Source: Anaerolineales bacterium
GTDB taxonomy: Bacteria > Chloroflexota > Anaerolineae > Anaerolineales > UBA4823
DNA length: 8,157 bases
Assembly: GCA_022865865.1 (NCBI GenBank)
Contig: JALHTN010000319.1
Location: forward strand, 1-8,157
Direction: 5' to 3'
The first letter of the stretch is position 1; every line of letters starts with the position of its first letter. Below the pieces are notes generated by a model. The model was not told the origin of the DNA and did not search any database. It was given only the letters and a program-made list of their open reading frames with translations. Positions 1 to 5,856 of this stretch are shown one piece after another. The translations under genes and the position numbers were made by a program.

Positions 1-2
1 AT

Positions 3-59
3 AGTTTGTTGAAAGTGATGGGCTTTATTCATTTGGAGAAAATGGAATTAGAGATATGA
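3..59 (+). CDS. Possible C-terminal end of an upstream gene (partial)
   Basis: This reading frame is open from the window edge and gives 18 residues (SLLKVMGFIHLEKMELEI) before a TGA at 57-59. The other two forward frames are closed within the first dozen bases. The TGA overlaps the ATG of the next gene (56-58) in an ATGA arrangement, which is typical of translationally coupled genes and would explain why that gene has no well-placed Shine-Dalgarno site. Eighteen open codons can arise by chance and the residues match nothing I recognise, so product and reality are both uncertain. Confidence 0.35.
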   Translation, partial: SLLKVMGFIHLEKMELEI

Positions 60-754
60 ATGTGGTTGTATTAATCTCCGCGGATGCAGAATGGCGGGCT
101 TTCCGCCAGCTGCTGCAAGTTGGGGAAATCGAGCTGACACCATTTGGAGAATGTTTTCGCCATGATCTCATTATCCAGGATCGCGAATATAATTTAATCT
201 TGATGCAGGGTGGCTGGGGAAAGATCGCTGCAGCAGCCTCCATTCAATATGCCATCGACCACTGGAGACCAAAAATGCTGGTAAATTTGGGCACCTGTGG
301 GGGTATTGCAGGAGAAATAGAACGTGGTGAGATCGTGCTGGCTGATAGAACCCTTGTTTATGATATTTTTGAACAAATGGGGGATCCTGAAAGCCATATC
401 GCGTATTACTCGACCAAGATCGATCTCGCTTGGTTGGAGAAACCATATCCAACCAAGGTCAGACGTGGATTGTTAATTTCTGGAGATAGAGATCTAGCAC
501 CAGACGAAATCAAAGAACTCAAGCGGAGGTATGGTGCCATTGCTGGGGATTGGGAGTCTGGGTCGATCGCTTTTGTTGCACAACGAAATGATACGCCCTG
601 CTTGATTTTACGAGGTGTCTCAGATATCGTCAGCGAGCAAGGGGGAGAGGCTTATGGGGATGTGAGCGTATTCGAAGAATCCGCAAAAGAAATTATGGAA
701 GAACTCTTGAATTTACTTCCAGAGTGGATTGAAAAATCTACTCCCGTCAATTAA
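56..754 (+). CDS. Nucleoside phosphorylase/nucleosidase-fold protein (MTA/SAH nucleosidase-like)
   Basis: The 232-residue protein matches the purine nucleoside phosphorylase/uridine phosphorylase superfamily (PNP_UDP_1) in length and motif order. It most resembles 5'-methylthioadenosine/S-adenosylhomocysteine nucleosidases, cytosolic enzymes that release adenine from MTA or SAH. Visible landmarks are a first beta strand leading to Glu12 in SADAEW (the general-acid Glu12 region of MTA/SAH nucleosidases), GGWGKIAAA at 52-60, NLGTCGGI at 77-84, DWESGSIAFVA at 165-175 (the position of the DMEGAA motif that contacts the ribose), and RGVSDI at 186-191 with the probable purine-binding Asp190. Trp166 replaces the usual Met before Glu167 and GS replaces GAA, so the true substrate may differ. 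No in-frame start lies upstream, and the ATG overlaps a TGA, hinting at coupling to a preceding gene. The 3' end overlaps the convergent acetyltransferase gene by eight bases. The fold assignment is secure; the exact substrate is not. Confidence 0.85.
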   Translation: MNVVVLISADAEWRAFRQLLQVGEIELTPFGECFRHDLIIQDREYNLILMQGGWGKIAAAASIQYAIDHWRPKMLVNLGTCGGIAGEIERGEIVLADRTLVYDIFEQMGDPESHIAYYSTKIDLAWLEKPYPTKVRRGLLISGDRDLAPDEIKELKRRYGAIAGDWESGSIAFVAQRNDTPCLILRGVSDIVSEQGGEAYGDVSVFEESAKEIMEELLNLLPEWIEKSTPVN

Positions 755-1241
755 ACAGGCATTCAAATTCGATCTCATCTTTTATTGGAATTCCATCAAT
801 GCCAGTGAGTGGTATTTCCGGTTTAATCTTGCGGGAATATTTCACCGCATCCCGGTGAATGGCGGCGATGCTAAACCCTCTTTTCTGGTAGAAACGCAAT
901 GCTGGCGTATTATCATTGGTTGTTATCAACCATATCCGCCTGAAATTATAAGATTGAGCGCAGCGAACCGCCTCCGATATCAGTGCTGAGCCCACTCCTA
1001 GATTCGATTCTAAACTATCCAGAGTAACGATTTCGAACTCTTCACTAAACATATGATAGGTCAATAGCCCCAGGCGTTGTCCGGACTCCCATGCGACGAA
1101 TCCTGGCAGTTCGGTAACAATGTGAAGAGCTCCCCGTGTGACAACCCTATTGGAACCCCAGCGCTGAATGCAAAGATCTTCTACCCAAACCCTGTCAGTG
1201 GGGTTTATCTGTTGAATCAAAATTGTTTGCTCATGAACCAT
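747..1241 (-). CDS. GNAT family N-acetyltransferase
   Basis: The 164-residue protein is a single GNAT domain, expected to transfer an acetyl group from acetyl-CoA to an amine; the substrate is unknown. The acetyl-CoA pyrophosphate loop is ESNLGVGSAL at 78-87, where Gly82 and Gly84 fit the x-x-G-x-G/A pattern although the usual leading Arg/Gln is not present. It is followed by the alpha-3 helix and the strand RRIWLITT. Motif B is NDNTPALRFYQKRGF at 109-123, with Asn111 and the conserved Tyr118. The tail KPEIPLTGIDGIPIKDEIE (140-158) is typical of a GNAT subgroup I recall from Chloroflexota and actinobacteria. It is transcribed opposite to both neighbours. The start ATG has no Shine-Dalgarno but lies seven bases after a TATACT hexamer, suggesting a leaderless mRNA. 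The gene is complete; substrate and pathway cannot be told from sequence or context. Confidence 0.88.
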   Translation of the reverse strand: MVHEQTILIQQINPTDRVWVEDLCIQRWGSNRVVTRGALHIVTELPGFVAWESGQRLGLLTYHMFSEEFEIVTLDSLESNLGVGSALISEAVRCAQSYNFRRIWLITTNDNTPALRFYQKRGFSIAAIHRDAVKYSRKIKPEIPLTGIDGIPIKDEIEFECLFN

Positions 1242-1248
1242 TATGAAC

Positions 1249-1254
1249 AGTATA
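1249..1254 (-). promoter_or_regulatory. Candidate -10 box for the GNAT gene (leaderless arrangement)
   Basis: On the minus strand the hexamer TATACT (5 of 6 to TATAAT) ends seven bases before the ATG at 1241, so transcription would begin at or next to the start codon. The region at -35 (TGGATT, spacer 17) is a weak match. No purine-rich ribosome site is present between this box and the ATG. This is a prediction from base pattern alone. Confidence 0.35.
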
Positions 1255-1331
1255 CATACAACGTGACGATAAATCCAGTTGCGGGCCTGGAATTTCTGGT
1301 AAACTTCAATTTTGATCTTGTACGTAAAGGA

Positions 1332-1337
1332 TAAAAT
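1332..1337 (+). promoter_or_regulatory. Candidate -10 box for the AOR-nnr unit
   Basis: TAAAAT (5 of 6 to TATAAT) ends nine bases before the ATG at 1347, inside the 105-base divergent spacer at 1242-1346. No good -35 stands at 16-18 bases; TTGATC at 1312-1317 is only 14 bases away. A start site about seven bases downstream would leave a leader of only two or three bases. The purine run AAAGGA at 1326-1331 is about 15 bases from the ATG, too far for a standard Shine-Dalgarno. Beyond this and the opposing box, the spacer shows nothing else I can support. Confidence 0.3.
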
Positions 1338-1346
1338 CCAAACATT

Positions 1347-3185
1347 ATGCAGCCAATATTGACCGTGGATTTGACCAGTTCAACAACAGGTAGTTTTGAG
1401 ATACCAGAACAATGGGAGCAAGAATATCTGGGAGGCGCATCGCTTGCAGCAAGAGTTTTATATGGAGATTTAACGGCCGATTTAGATCCCTTATCTCCCC
1501 AATCACCAATACTTTTCCTGAATGGCCCCTTGTCCGGCACTACTGGCCCAGCTGTGGGTCGTTATGTCGTCTGTGGTAAATCTCCAGCAACGAATTTGTG
1601 GGCAGAATCAAATTGCGGTGGATTCTGGGGAGTTGAGCTTAGGAAAACTGGATTTGATGGAGTCCTAATTACCGGGAAAGCGCAGGAGCCAGTATATTTA
1701 TGGATTCAAGATGGTGAGCTGCAGTTCGTATCTGCCAGACATCTTTGGGGAATGGACACCTACCAGACCCGCGATGCGATCATCGCTGAAGTAGACTCTC
1801 CAAAGGCAAGGGTGGCCTGTATCGGTCCTGCAGGTGAGAATAAAATACCATTTGCGATTATTATGAGCGATCATGGACGGGCAGCTGCTCGCACCGGGAT
1901 GGGGGCGATCATGGGTTCAAAAAAACTAAAAGCAATCGCTGTTAAGGGTAATCAGGCGATACCGCTGCATAATCGTGAGCATTATGATCGTTTGCGTTCG
2001 CAGAATAATCGGGAATTGCGGGATGACCCCGTATCTCAAGTCGTGCGTGAACTTGGTACCGCCGGTGTTGCTGATTATTTTGATTATTTAATGGAAATGC
2101 CTAAACGGTATTTTACCCGGGGAAATTCACAAGGTGAGCTAACAATCTCTGGAGTGAATATCAAGAACACGATCAAGCGCGGAATTTCTGCCTGTCATGG
2201 TTGCGTTATTGCTTGCGGTCGGGTGGTTGATCTGGGAGATGGGGAAAAACGCAAAGGCGCAGAGTTTGAAACTTTAGCAGGATTTGGACCAAATCTGTTA
2301 ATCGATGATCCTATTCGTATAACCCAATTAGCTGAGCTCTGTGACCGCTATGGTATGGACACCATCAGCATGGCTAACACAATTGGGCTGGCAATGCTGA
2401 TCTTCGATAAAGGAATTATTGATATTTCGGATACCGGTGGATTGGAGTTGAATTGGGGAAATGCAGATGCTGTTGAGCAGTTAATCCACAAAACTGCCAA
2501 GGTAGAGGGCATTGGAAAATACCTTGCCTTGGGAGCGAGGGGATTTGGACGGCAATTTGGCAGTGAGGATCTCGCGGTCCAGGTGAATGGGCTAGAGGTT
2601 GCCTTCCACGATCCACGGGGTGCGTCAGGAATGGCGTTAGTCTATGCTACTTCCCCGCGCGGTGCCTGCCACAACCAATCGGATTACTATTTGGTTGAAA
2701 TTGGGCAGGTCTATTCATCCTTGGGCATGACATATTACGCGCCACGGGCTGGTGCTGAGAAAGCTATCAATGTTTTCCTGCACCAAAATTGGCGGACTGT
2801 GTTTAATTCTTTGGTGATGTGCATTTTCGCCAATGTCCCCCCAGAAATGATTGCTAATTTGATAAATCATGCGGTGGGTATGGATTTGTCTGTAGAAGAT
2901 ATGATGGAGATTGGGGAGCGGGGCTGGAATCTCAAAAGGGTTATCAACCATCGTATGGGCTTAACTCGGGAAAATGATACTTTACCAAAAGGTTTGCAAG
3001 AACCTTATGAAGATGATCCCAGTGGATATGTTCCTGATTTTCCAGCCATGTTGGAAGCATATTACAATACCAGGGATTGGGACCAAGCAACTGGATTTCC
3101 CTCAGAAGAAAAGTTGATGGAATTGAAACTTGATTGGACGGTGGTAGATTTGAATATCCTTAAAGCCGGTATTGGAAATTCGTGA
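1347..3185 (+). CDS. Aldehyde:ferredoxin oxidoreductase family protein (tungsten/pterin enzyme)
   Basis: The 612-residue length is typical of the AOR family: cytosolic enzymes with a bis-pyranopterin tungsten cofactor and one [4Fe-4S] cluster, which oxidise aldehydes to acids with ferredoxin. The N-terminal domain shows VDLTS, YLGGASLAARVLY and the block PLSGTTGPAVGRY through AESNCGG, which forms the cofactor-binding sheet; ARTGMGAIMGSKKLKAIAVKG follows at 181-201. Cluster ligands are Cys283, Cys286 and Cys290 (CHGCVIAC), with the distant fourth ligand Cys492. The first pterin motif D-x-x-G-x-D is present at 333-338. In the second, Asn487 stands where the Pyrococcus enzyme has Asp. HDPRGASGMALVYATSPRGACH (421-442) and the end NHRMGLTRENDTLPK are family hallmarks. 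An in-frame TAA at 1332-1334 fixes the start at 1347. No ferredoxin or cofactor gene adjoins it; nnr follows after 37 bases. The exact aldehyde, and whether the metal is W or Mo, are unknown. Confidence 0.95.
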   Translation: MQPILTVDLTSSTTGSFEIPEQWEQEYLGGASLAARVLYGDLTADLDPLSPQSPILFLNGPLSGTTGPAVGRYVVCGKSPATNLWAESNCGGFWGVELRKTGFDGVLITGKAQEPVYLWIQDGELQFVSARHLWGMDTYQTRDAIIAEVDSPKARVACIGPAGENKIPFAIIMSDHGRAAARTGMGAIMGSKKLKAIAVKGNQAIPLHNREHYDRLRSQNNRELRDDPVSQVVRELGTAGVADYFDYLMEMPKRYFTRGNSQGELTISGVNIKNTIKRGISACHGCVIACGRVVDLGDGEKRKGAEFETLAGFGPNLLIDDPIRITQLAELCDRYGMDTISMANTIGLAMLIFDKGIIDISDTGGLELNWGNADAVEQLIHKTAKVEGIGKYLALGARGFGRQFGSEDLAVQVNGLEVAFHDPRGASGMALVYATSPRGACHNQSDYYLVEIGQVYSSLGMTYYAPRAGAEKAINVFLHQNWRTVFNSLVMCIFANVPPEMIANLINHAVGMDLSVEDMMEIGERGWNLKRVINHRMGLTRENDTLPKGLQEPYEDDPSGYVPDFPAMLEAYYNTRDWDQATGFPSEEKLMELKLDWTVVDLNILKAGIGNS

Positions 3186-3211
3186 AATGGTGGCATACTT
3201 GCACTCATCTT

Positions 3212-3217
3212 AGGAGG
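3212..3217 (+). promoter_or_regulatory. Strong Shine-Dalgarno that fixes the TTG start of nnr
   Basis: AGGAGG lies five bases before TTG at 3223-3225, in the 37-base gap after the AOR stop. It is the best ribosome site in the window and justifies the TTG start. The next Met, at residue 9, lacks such a site and would cut into the epimerase N-terminus. Confidence 0.8.
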
Positions 3218-3222
3218 GTGAT

Positions 3223-4857
3223 TTGAAACTCGTAAGCACCGCAGAGATGCAAAAAGTAGAACTTGAAGCAGATACAAATGGCCTGTCCTATGCGATGATG
3301 ATGGAGCATGCAGGTTTGGGTCTCGCAGAGCAGGTCGCAGCCCGGTATGGAGCTCTCCGGGATGGTGGAATATTGGGACTGGTTGGATCGGGAAACAACG
3401 GAGGTGATGCCCTGGTTGCTTTAACAAAGATGGCGGAATGGGGTTGGAAAGCAACCGCTTATCTCGTCCGGACCAGGCCAGAGGTAGATCCGTTACTGGA
3501 ACGCTTGGCTACCAGCGGAGGAACAATTATCGATGGCACAGGGGATGAGAAATTTAAACAACTAAAGTCCACTTTAATGAATAATGCGATCGTAATGGAT
3601 GGAATACTGGGGACTGGAACCAAGCTACCGTTGCGTGGAACAGTCGAGAATATCCTTGGGTTTGCTCAGAAATTTATCGCTCAACTCGAGAGCAAACCGG
3701 TGATTGTGGCAGTGGATTGCCCTTCAGGCGTAGACTGCGACAGCGGGGAAGCTGCAAAAGAAAGCATGAGTGCGGACATGACTGTGACCATGGCAGCTGT
3801 CAAGATAGGATTGTTAAGATTCCCTGCAAATAATTTGATCGGGGAATTATGTATCGTTGGGATCGGATTAGACGACCACGACAAGCGATCGGAGACCTGG
3901 CAGAGCATCAAAAAGCAGGTCGCTACTGCTACACAGGTACGCAACTATTTGCCTGTTAGAGAGCGGGACGCTCATAAGGGAACATTTGGTACGGCATTGA
4001 TCATTGCTGGATCAGTAAATTTCACCGGTGCAGCACTGCTGGCCGGGAAGGCTGCTTACCGGGTGGGGGTAGGACTGGTGACTTTGGGCGTTCCGTCGCC
4101 TTTGCATCCAGCATTAGCCGGGCAATTCCCGGAAGGTACCTGGCTACTGCTGCCGCATGAAATGGGTGTTATCGCGGAAGGCGCAGCGGAGATCGTCCTT
4201 CAAAACCTGGGAAATGCTTCCGCATTATTAATCGGTCCGGGATTTGGATTGGAGGACACCACAAAAAAATTTGTCAATAATTTGTTATCCACCTCGCAAG
4301 GTTTGAAAAAGTCCAGTATTGGATTTGTTTCACCTTCCCTGAAAGGTTTGGATGCTGATAATAAAAAACTGCCACCTCTGGTGATCGATGCTGATGGACT
4401 GAAACTGCTGGCGCAAATAACCGATTGGACAAGTATCGTGGATAAACCTGCTGTGTTAACACCACACCCGGGTGAGATGGCAATTCTCACGGGTCTCGAG
4501 GTTGGAGAGATTCAAAAAGATAGAATCGCGGTTGCTGAAACCTATGCTGAGACATGGGGACATGTCGTTGTACTGAAAGGTGCTAACACAGTGATCGCTG
4601 AACCTGGTGGAAGAACTGCCGTTGTTCCTGTCGCTAATCCTGCACTGGCCAGGGCAGGAACGGGAGACGTCTTAGCCGGCATTATTACTGGCCTTCGGGC
4701 TCAGGGACTCGGGGCATTTGAATCTGCGGTCAGTGGGAGCTGGATTCATGCTCAGAGCGGATTGTTGTCTGCTCGAAGGATGGGCACCTCCACAGCGGTT
4801 TTAGCTGGCGATTTGTTGGATTCATTACCTGAAGTATTCAGTTCTCTAGAAGCTTAA
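3223..4857 (+). CDS. nnr: Bifunctional NAD(P)H-hydrate repair enzyme (epimerase + ADP/ATP-dependent dehydratase)
   Basis: The 544-residue protein fuses the two NAD(P)HX repair activities, as in the E. coli YjeF/Nnr protein. Residues about 1-235 form the YjeF_N epimerase, which interconverts the R and S hydrates: VGSGNNGGDALVA at 54-66 (nucleotide loop), DGILGTG at 126-132, and DCPSGVDCDSGE at 165-176, including the K+ and catalytic Asp region. Residues about 240-540 form the ribokinase-like dehydratase, which removes water using ADP or ATP: HKGTFG at 251-256, GPGFG at 338-342, DADG at 389-392, TPHPGEM at 413-419, LKGANT at 451-456, and AGTGDVLAGI at 478-487 with the catalytic Asp482. Both active sites look intact and the length is near the family norm (a little over 500). 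It starts with TTG behind AGGAGG, follows the AOR gene closely and is closed by a strong terminator, so it is probably co-transcribed with AOR. Confidence 0.96.
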   Translation: MKLVSTAEMQKVELEADTNGLSYAMMMEHAGLGLAEQVAARYGALRDGGILGLVGSGNNGGDALVALTKMAEWGWKATAYLVRTRPEVDPLLERLATSGGTIIDGTGDEKFKQLKSTLMNNAIVMDGILGTGTKLPLRGTVENILGFAQKFIAQLESKPVIVAVDCPSGVDCDSGEAAKESMSADMTVTMAAVKIGLLRFPANNLIGELCIVGIGLDDHDKRSETWQSIKKQVATATQVRNYLPVRERDAHKGTFGTALIIAGSVNFTGAALLAGKAAYRVGVGLVTLGVPSPLHPALAGQFPEGTWLLLPHEMGVIAEGAAEIVLQNLGNASALLIGPGFGLEDTTKKFVNNLLSTSQGLKKSSIGFVSPSLKGLDADNKKLPPLVIDADGLKLLAQITDWTSIVDKPAVLTPHPGEMAILTGLEVGEIQKDRIAVAETYAETWGHVVVLKGANTVIAEPGGRTAVVPVANPALARAGTGDVLAGIITGLRAQGLGAFESAVSGSWIHAQSGLLSARRMGTSTAVLAGDLLDSLPEVFSSLEA

Positions 4858-4859
4858 AG

Positions 4860-4892
4860 AAAAAGAGGCCGGATTTTCCGGCCTCTTTTTTG
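4860..4892. terminator. Bidirectional intrinsic terminator between convergent units
   Basis: A perfect 15-bp stem (4860-4874 with 4878-4892) has a GAGGCCGG/CCGGCCTC core, a three-base T loop, and an A run on the left matched by a T run on the right. Read from either side it gives a GC-rich hairpin followed by U-rich RNA. It starts two bases after the nnr stop and lies 13 bases beyond the stop of the opposing YtxH-like gene. A further T-rich stretch at 4894-4907 helps the plus-strand direction. Confidence 0.93.
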
Positions 4893-4905
4893 TTATCTTT
4901 TTGTT

Positions 4906-5223
4906 TTAGGATTCAGCAGGAGCTTCTGCCGGGGGTTTCTCGCCCTTAGGAGGCTTTTTTCCTGCGTTAACGGCAGCCTGGACGCGCTTTACCTGATCAT
5001 CATAGGTTTGGGCTGTTTGGGAAGCTAAATCACCGGCCCGAGCTTGAACATCAGAGGCAGTTTCAGCAGCACGATCGCGCAGTTCAATGCTTTTTTCCCC
5101 TATCAATGCCCTGGTTTCTTCACCGGATTGGGGAGCCATTAATAAAGCTACACCTGCTCCGATCAAACCGCCAATTACAAATCCTGCTAAGAAAGATCCC
5201 AAATCTCCACTATTGTCAGCCAT
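4906..5223 (-). CDS. YtxH-like membrane-anchored small protein
   Basis: The 105-residue protein has the YtxH-domain pattern. A short polar N-terminus precedes one glycine-rich transmembrane helix (about 9-30), ending in LLMAPQSGEETR, the characteristic APxSGxETR motif of the family. A charged, Ala/Gln-rich helical stretch (about 40-85, likely coiled coil) follows, then a Lys/Pro-rich tail (GKKPPKGEKPPAEAP). In Bacillus, YtxH is part of a stress-linked ytxG-ytxH-ytxJ operon; its molecular role is not known. The start ATG has an AGGAG site eight bases upstream. It lies 41 bases after the stop of the membrane-protein gene at 5265-5732 on the same strand, so the two are probably one operon. Family assignment is good; function is open. 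Confidence 0.85.
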   Translation of the reverse strand: MADNSGDLGSFLAGFVIGGLIGAGVALLMAPQSGEETRALIGEKSIELRDRAAETASDVQARAGDLASQTAQTYDDQVKRVQAAVNAGKKPPKGEKPPAEAPAES

Positions 5224-5231
5224 CTTGTTTA

Positions 5232-5236
5232 CTCCT
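5232..5236 (-). promoter_or_regulatory. Shine-Dalgarno of the YtxH-like gene
   Basis: AGGAG on the minus strand stands eight bases before the ATG at 5223, in the 41-base gap of the two-gene operon. It shows that this organism uses Shine-Dalgarno initiation for operon-internal genes, in contrast to the genes behind promoter-like hexamers. Confidence 0.7.
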
Positions 5237-5264
5237 TTTCATATCTTGATTTTATGTGACTTGA

Positions 5265-5732
5265 TTAACGTTTACGGGTTAGGCCAATTAATTCGGTTAA
5301 TTTCATCAGTCCTGCTAAGTATTGGTTTAGCTTAATTACAGGTTCAGTTAAGTTGTCGCTTAAAAATTCTGTTGTCCCACGCAAGGTATTGGCTGTTTCG
5401 TTTGTAGATTCAACTATCGGTATGATCTCATTTTGAAGCAGGTTGATCAATGTCGCTAGCTGAACGATTAATACCAGTAGGGCAACTCCAAGGAACATAA
5501 ACTCGAGAGCCATGACAATAATCATGATATCTCGAATTCTTTCCGTGTTGGTATCGGGTAGTGCCAGGTAAAGAACTATCGTGATCAACAGGGCAAGCAG
5601 AAGAACGGCTCCTACAATCGCGCCTGCAATGATCATCTGCCGGCGGCGGAGTTCTTCCTGGCTCAATGGCGGAGAGTCCGGAACGATGTCCGGGAGAGGT
5701 TGAGGCTGCCGCGATGTCACTTCCGATTCCAT
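5265..5732 (-). CDS. Two-helix membrane protein, possibly YtxG/DUF948-like
   Basis: The 155-residue protein has a Pro-rich acidic cytosolic N-terminus (1-25), an EELRRRQ stop-anchor, transmembrane helices at about 33-58 and 69-97, and an amphipathic C-terminal helix with repeating Asn/Thr/Leu (LLQNEIIPIVESTNETANTLRG and on) ending in RKR. That tail, following a membrane helix, recalls YtxG/DUF948 proteins, whose genes sit beside ytxH in Bacillus; here too a YtxH-like gene follows after 41 bases. The resemblance is by eye and has low certainty. The frame stays open seven codons further, to a TTG at 5753. I prefer the ATG at 5732 because the extra codons are occupied by a perfect TATAAT and an inverted repeat, and no ribosome site precedes the TTG. 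Expression from this ATG may be leaderless. Confidence 0.7.
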   Translation of the reverse strand: MESEVTSRQPQPLPDIVPDSPPLSQEELRRRQMIIAGAIVGAVLLLALLITIVLYLALPDTNTERIRDIMIIVMALEFMFLGVALLVLIVQLATLINLLQNEIIPIVESTNETANTLRGTTEFLSDNLTEPVIKLNQYLAGLMKLTELIGLTRKR

Positions 5733-5735
5733 GGC

Positions 5736-5784
5736 GTGGTGATTATACCACAATCGATATTATTAATTTTACGTCATTTGTCAA
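5736..5784 (-). promoter_or_regulatory. Promoter region with inverted repeat for the membrane-protein/YtxH operon
   Basis: On the minus strand there is a perfect TATAAT (5742-5747) preceded by TGG, an extended -10, and ending nine bases before the ATG at 5732. A second possible promoter is the perfect TTGACA (5779-5784) with TAATAT at 5757-5762, spacer 16. The 5-bp inverted repeat GTGGT/ACCAC (5736-5740 and 5747-5751, six-base spacer) brackets the TATAAT almost exactly, so it could be an operator. If the upstream promoter is used, it would instead form a small RNA hairpin just before the start codon. The rest of the 124-base spacer (5733-5856) is A+T-rich and shows no clear terminator for the upstream gene. 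Confidence 0.5.
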
Positions 5785-5856
5785 TTAAAATAGAATCAGC
5801 CGAGGAAAATTAACCAAAAATTTACCTGAAAGATACTGGAAAATATATGGGTGAAA

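Noticed and set aside
729..989. An 86-codon plus-strand frame after the nucleosidase
   Set aside because: It is antisense to the GNAT coding region, including the conserved tail, and has no ribosome site.
1241..1540. A 99-codon minus-strand frame covering the AOR start and the divergent spacer
   Set aside because: It is antisense to conserved AOR sequence, would cover the GNAT promoter region, and shows no protein family features.
3062..3454. A 130-codon minus-strand frame across the AOR-nnr junction
   Set aside because: It lies opposite the 3' end of AOR and the start of nnr, both well supported. Its translation (many Pro, His, Ser) is typical of an antisense shadow.
5087..5335. An 82-codon plus-strand frame over the YtxH-like start and the operon gap
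   Set aside because: It is antisense to the hydrophobic YtxH helix, which explains its composition, and there is no initiation signal.
5733..5753. Seven extra N-terminal codons (TTG start) on the two-helix membrane protein
   Set aside because: The stretch holds a perfect extended -10 box and an inverted repeat, and no Shine-Dalgarno precedes the TTG. The ATG at 5732 is more likely.
5760..5856. Search for a terminator or small gene in the A+T-rich spacer after the large protein
   Set aside because: No stable hairpin with a U run and no supported small reading frame were found; only the promoter elements for the next gene.
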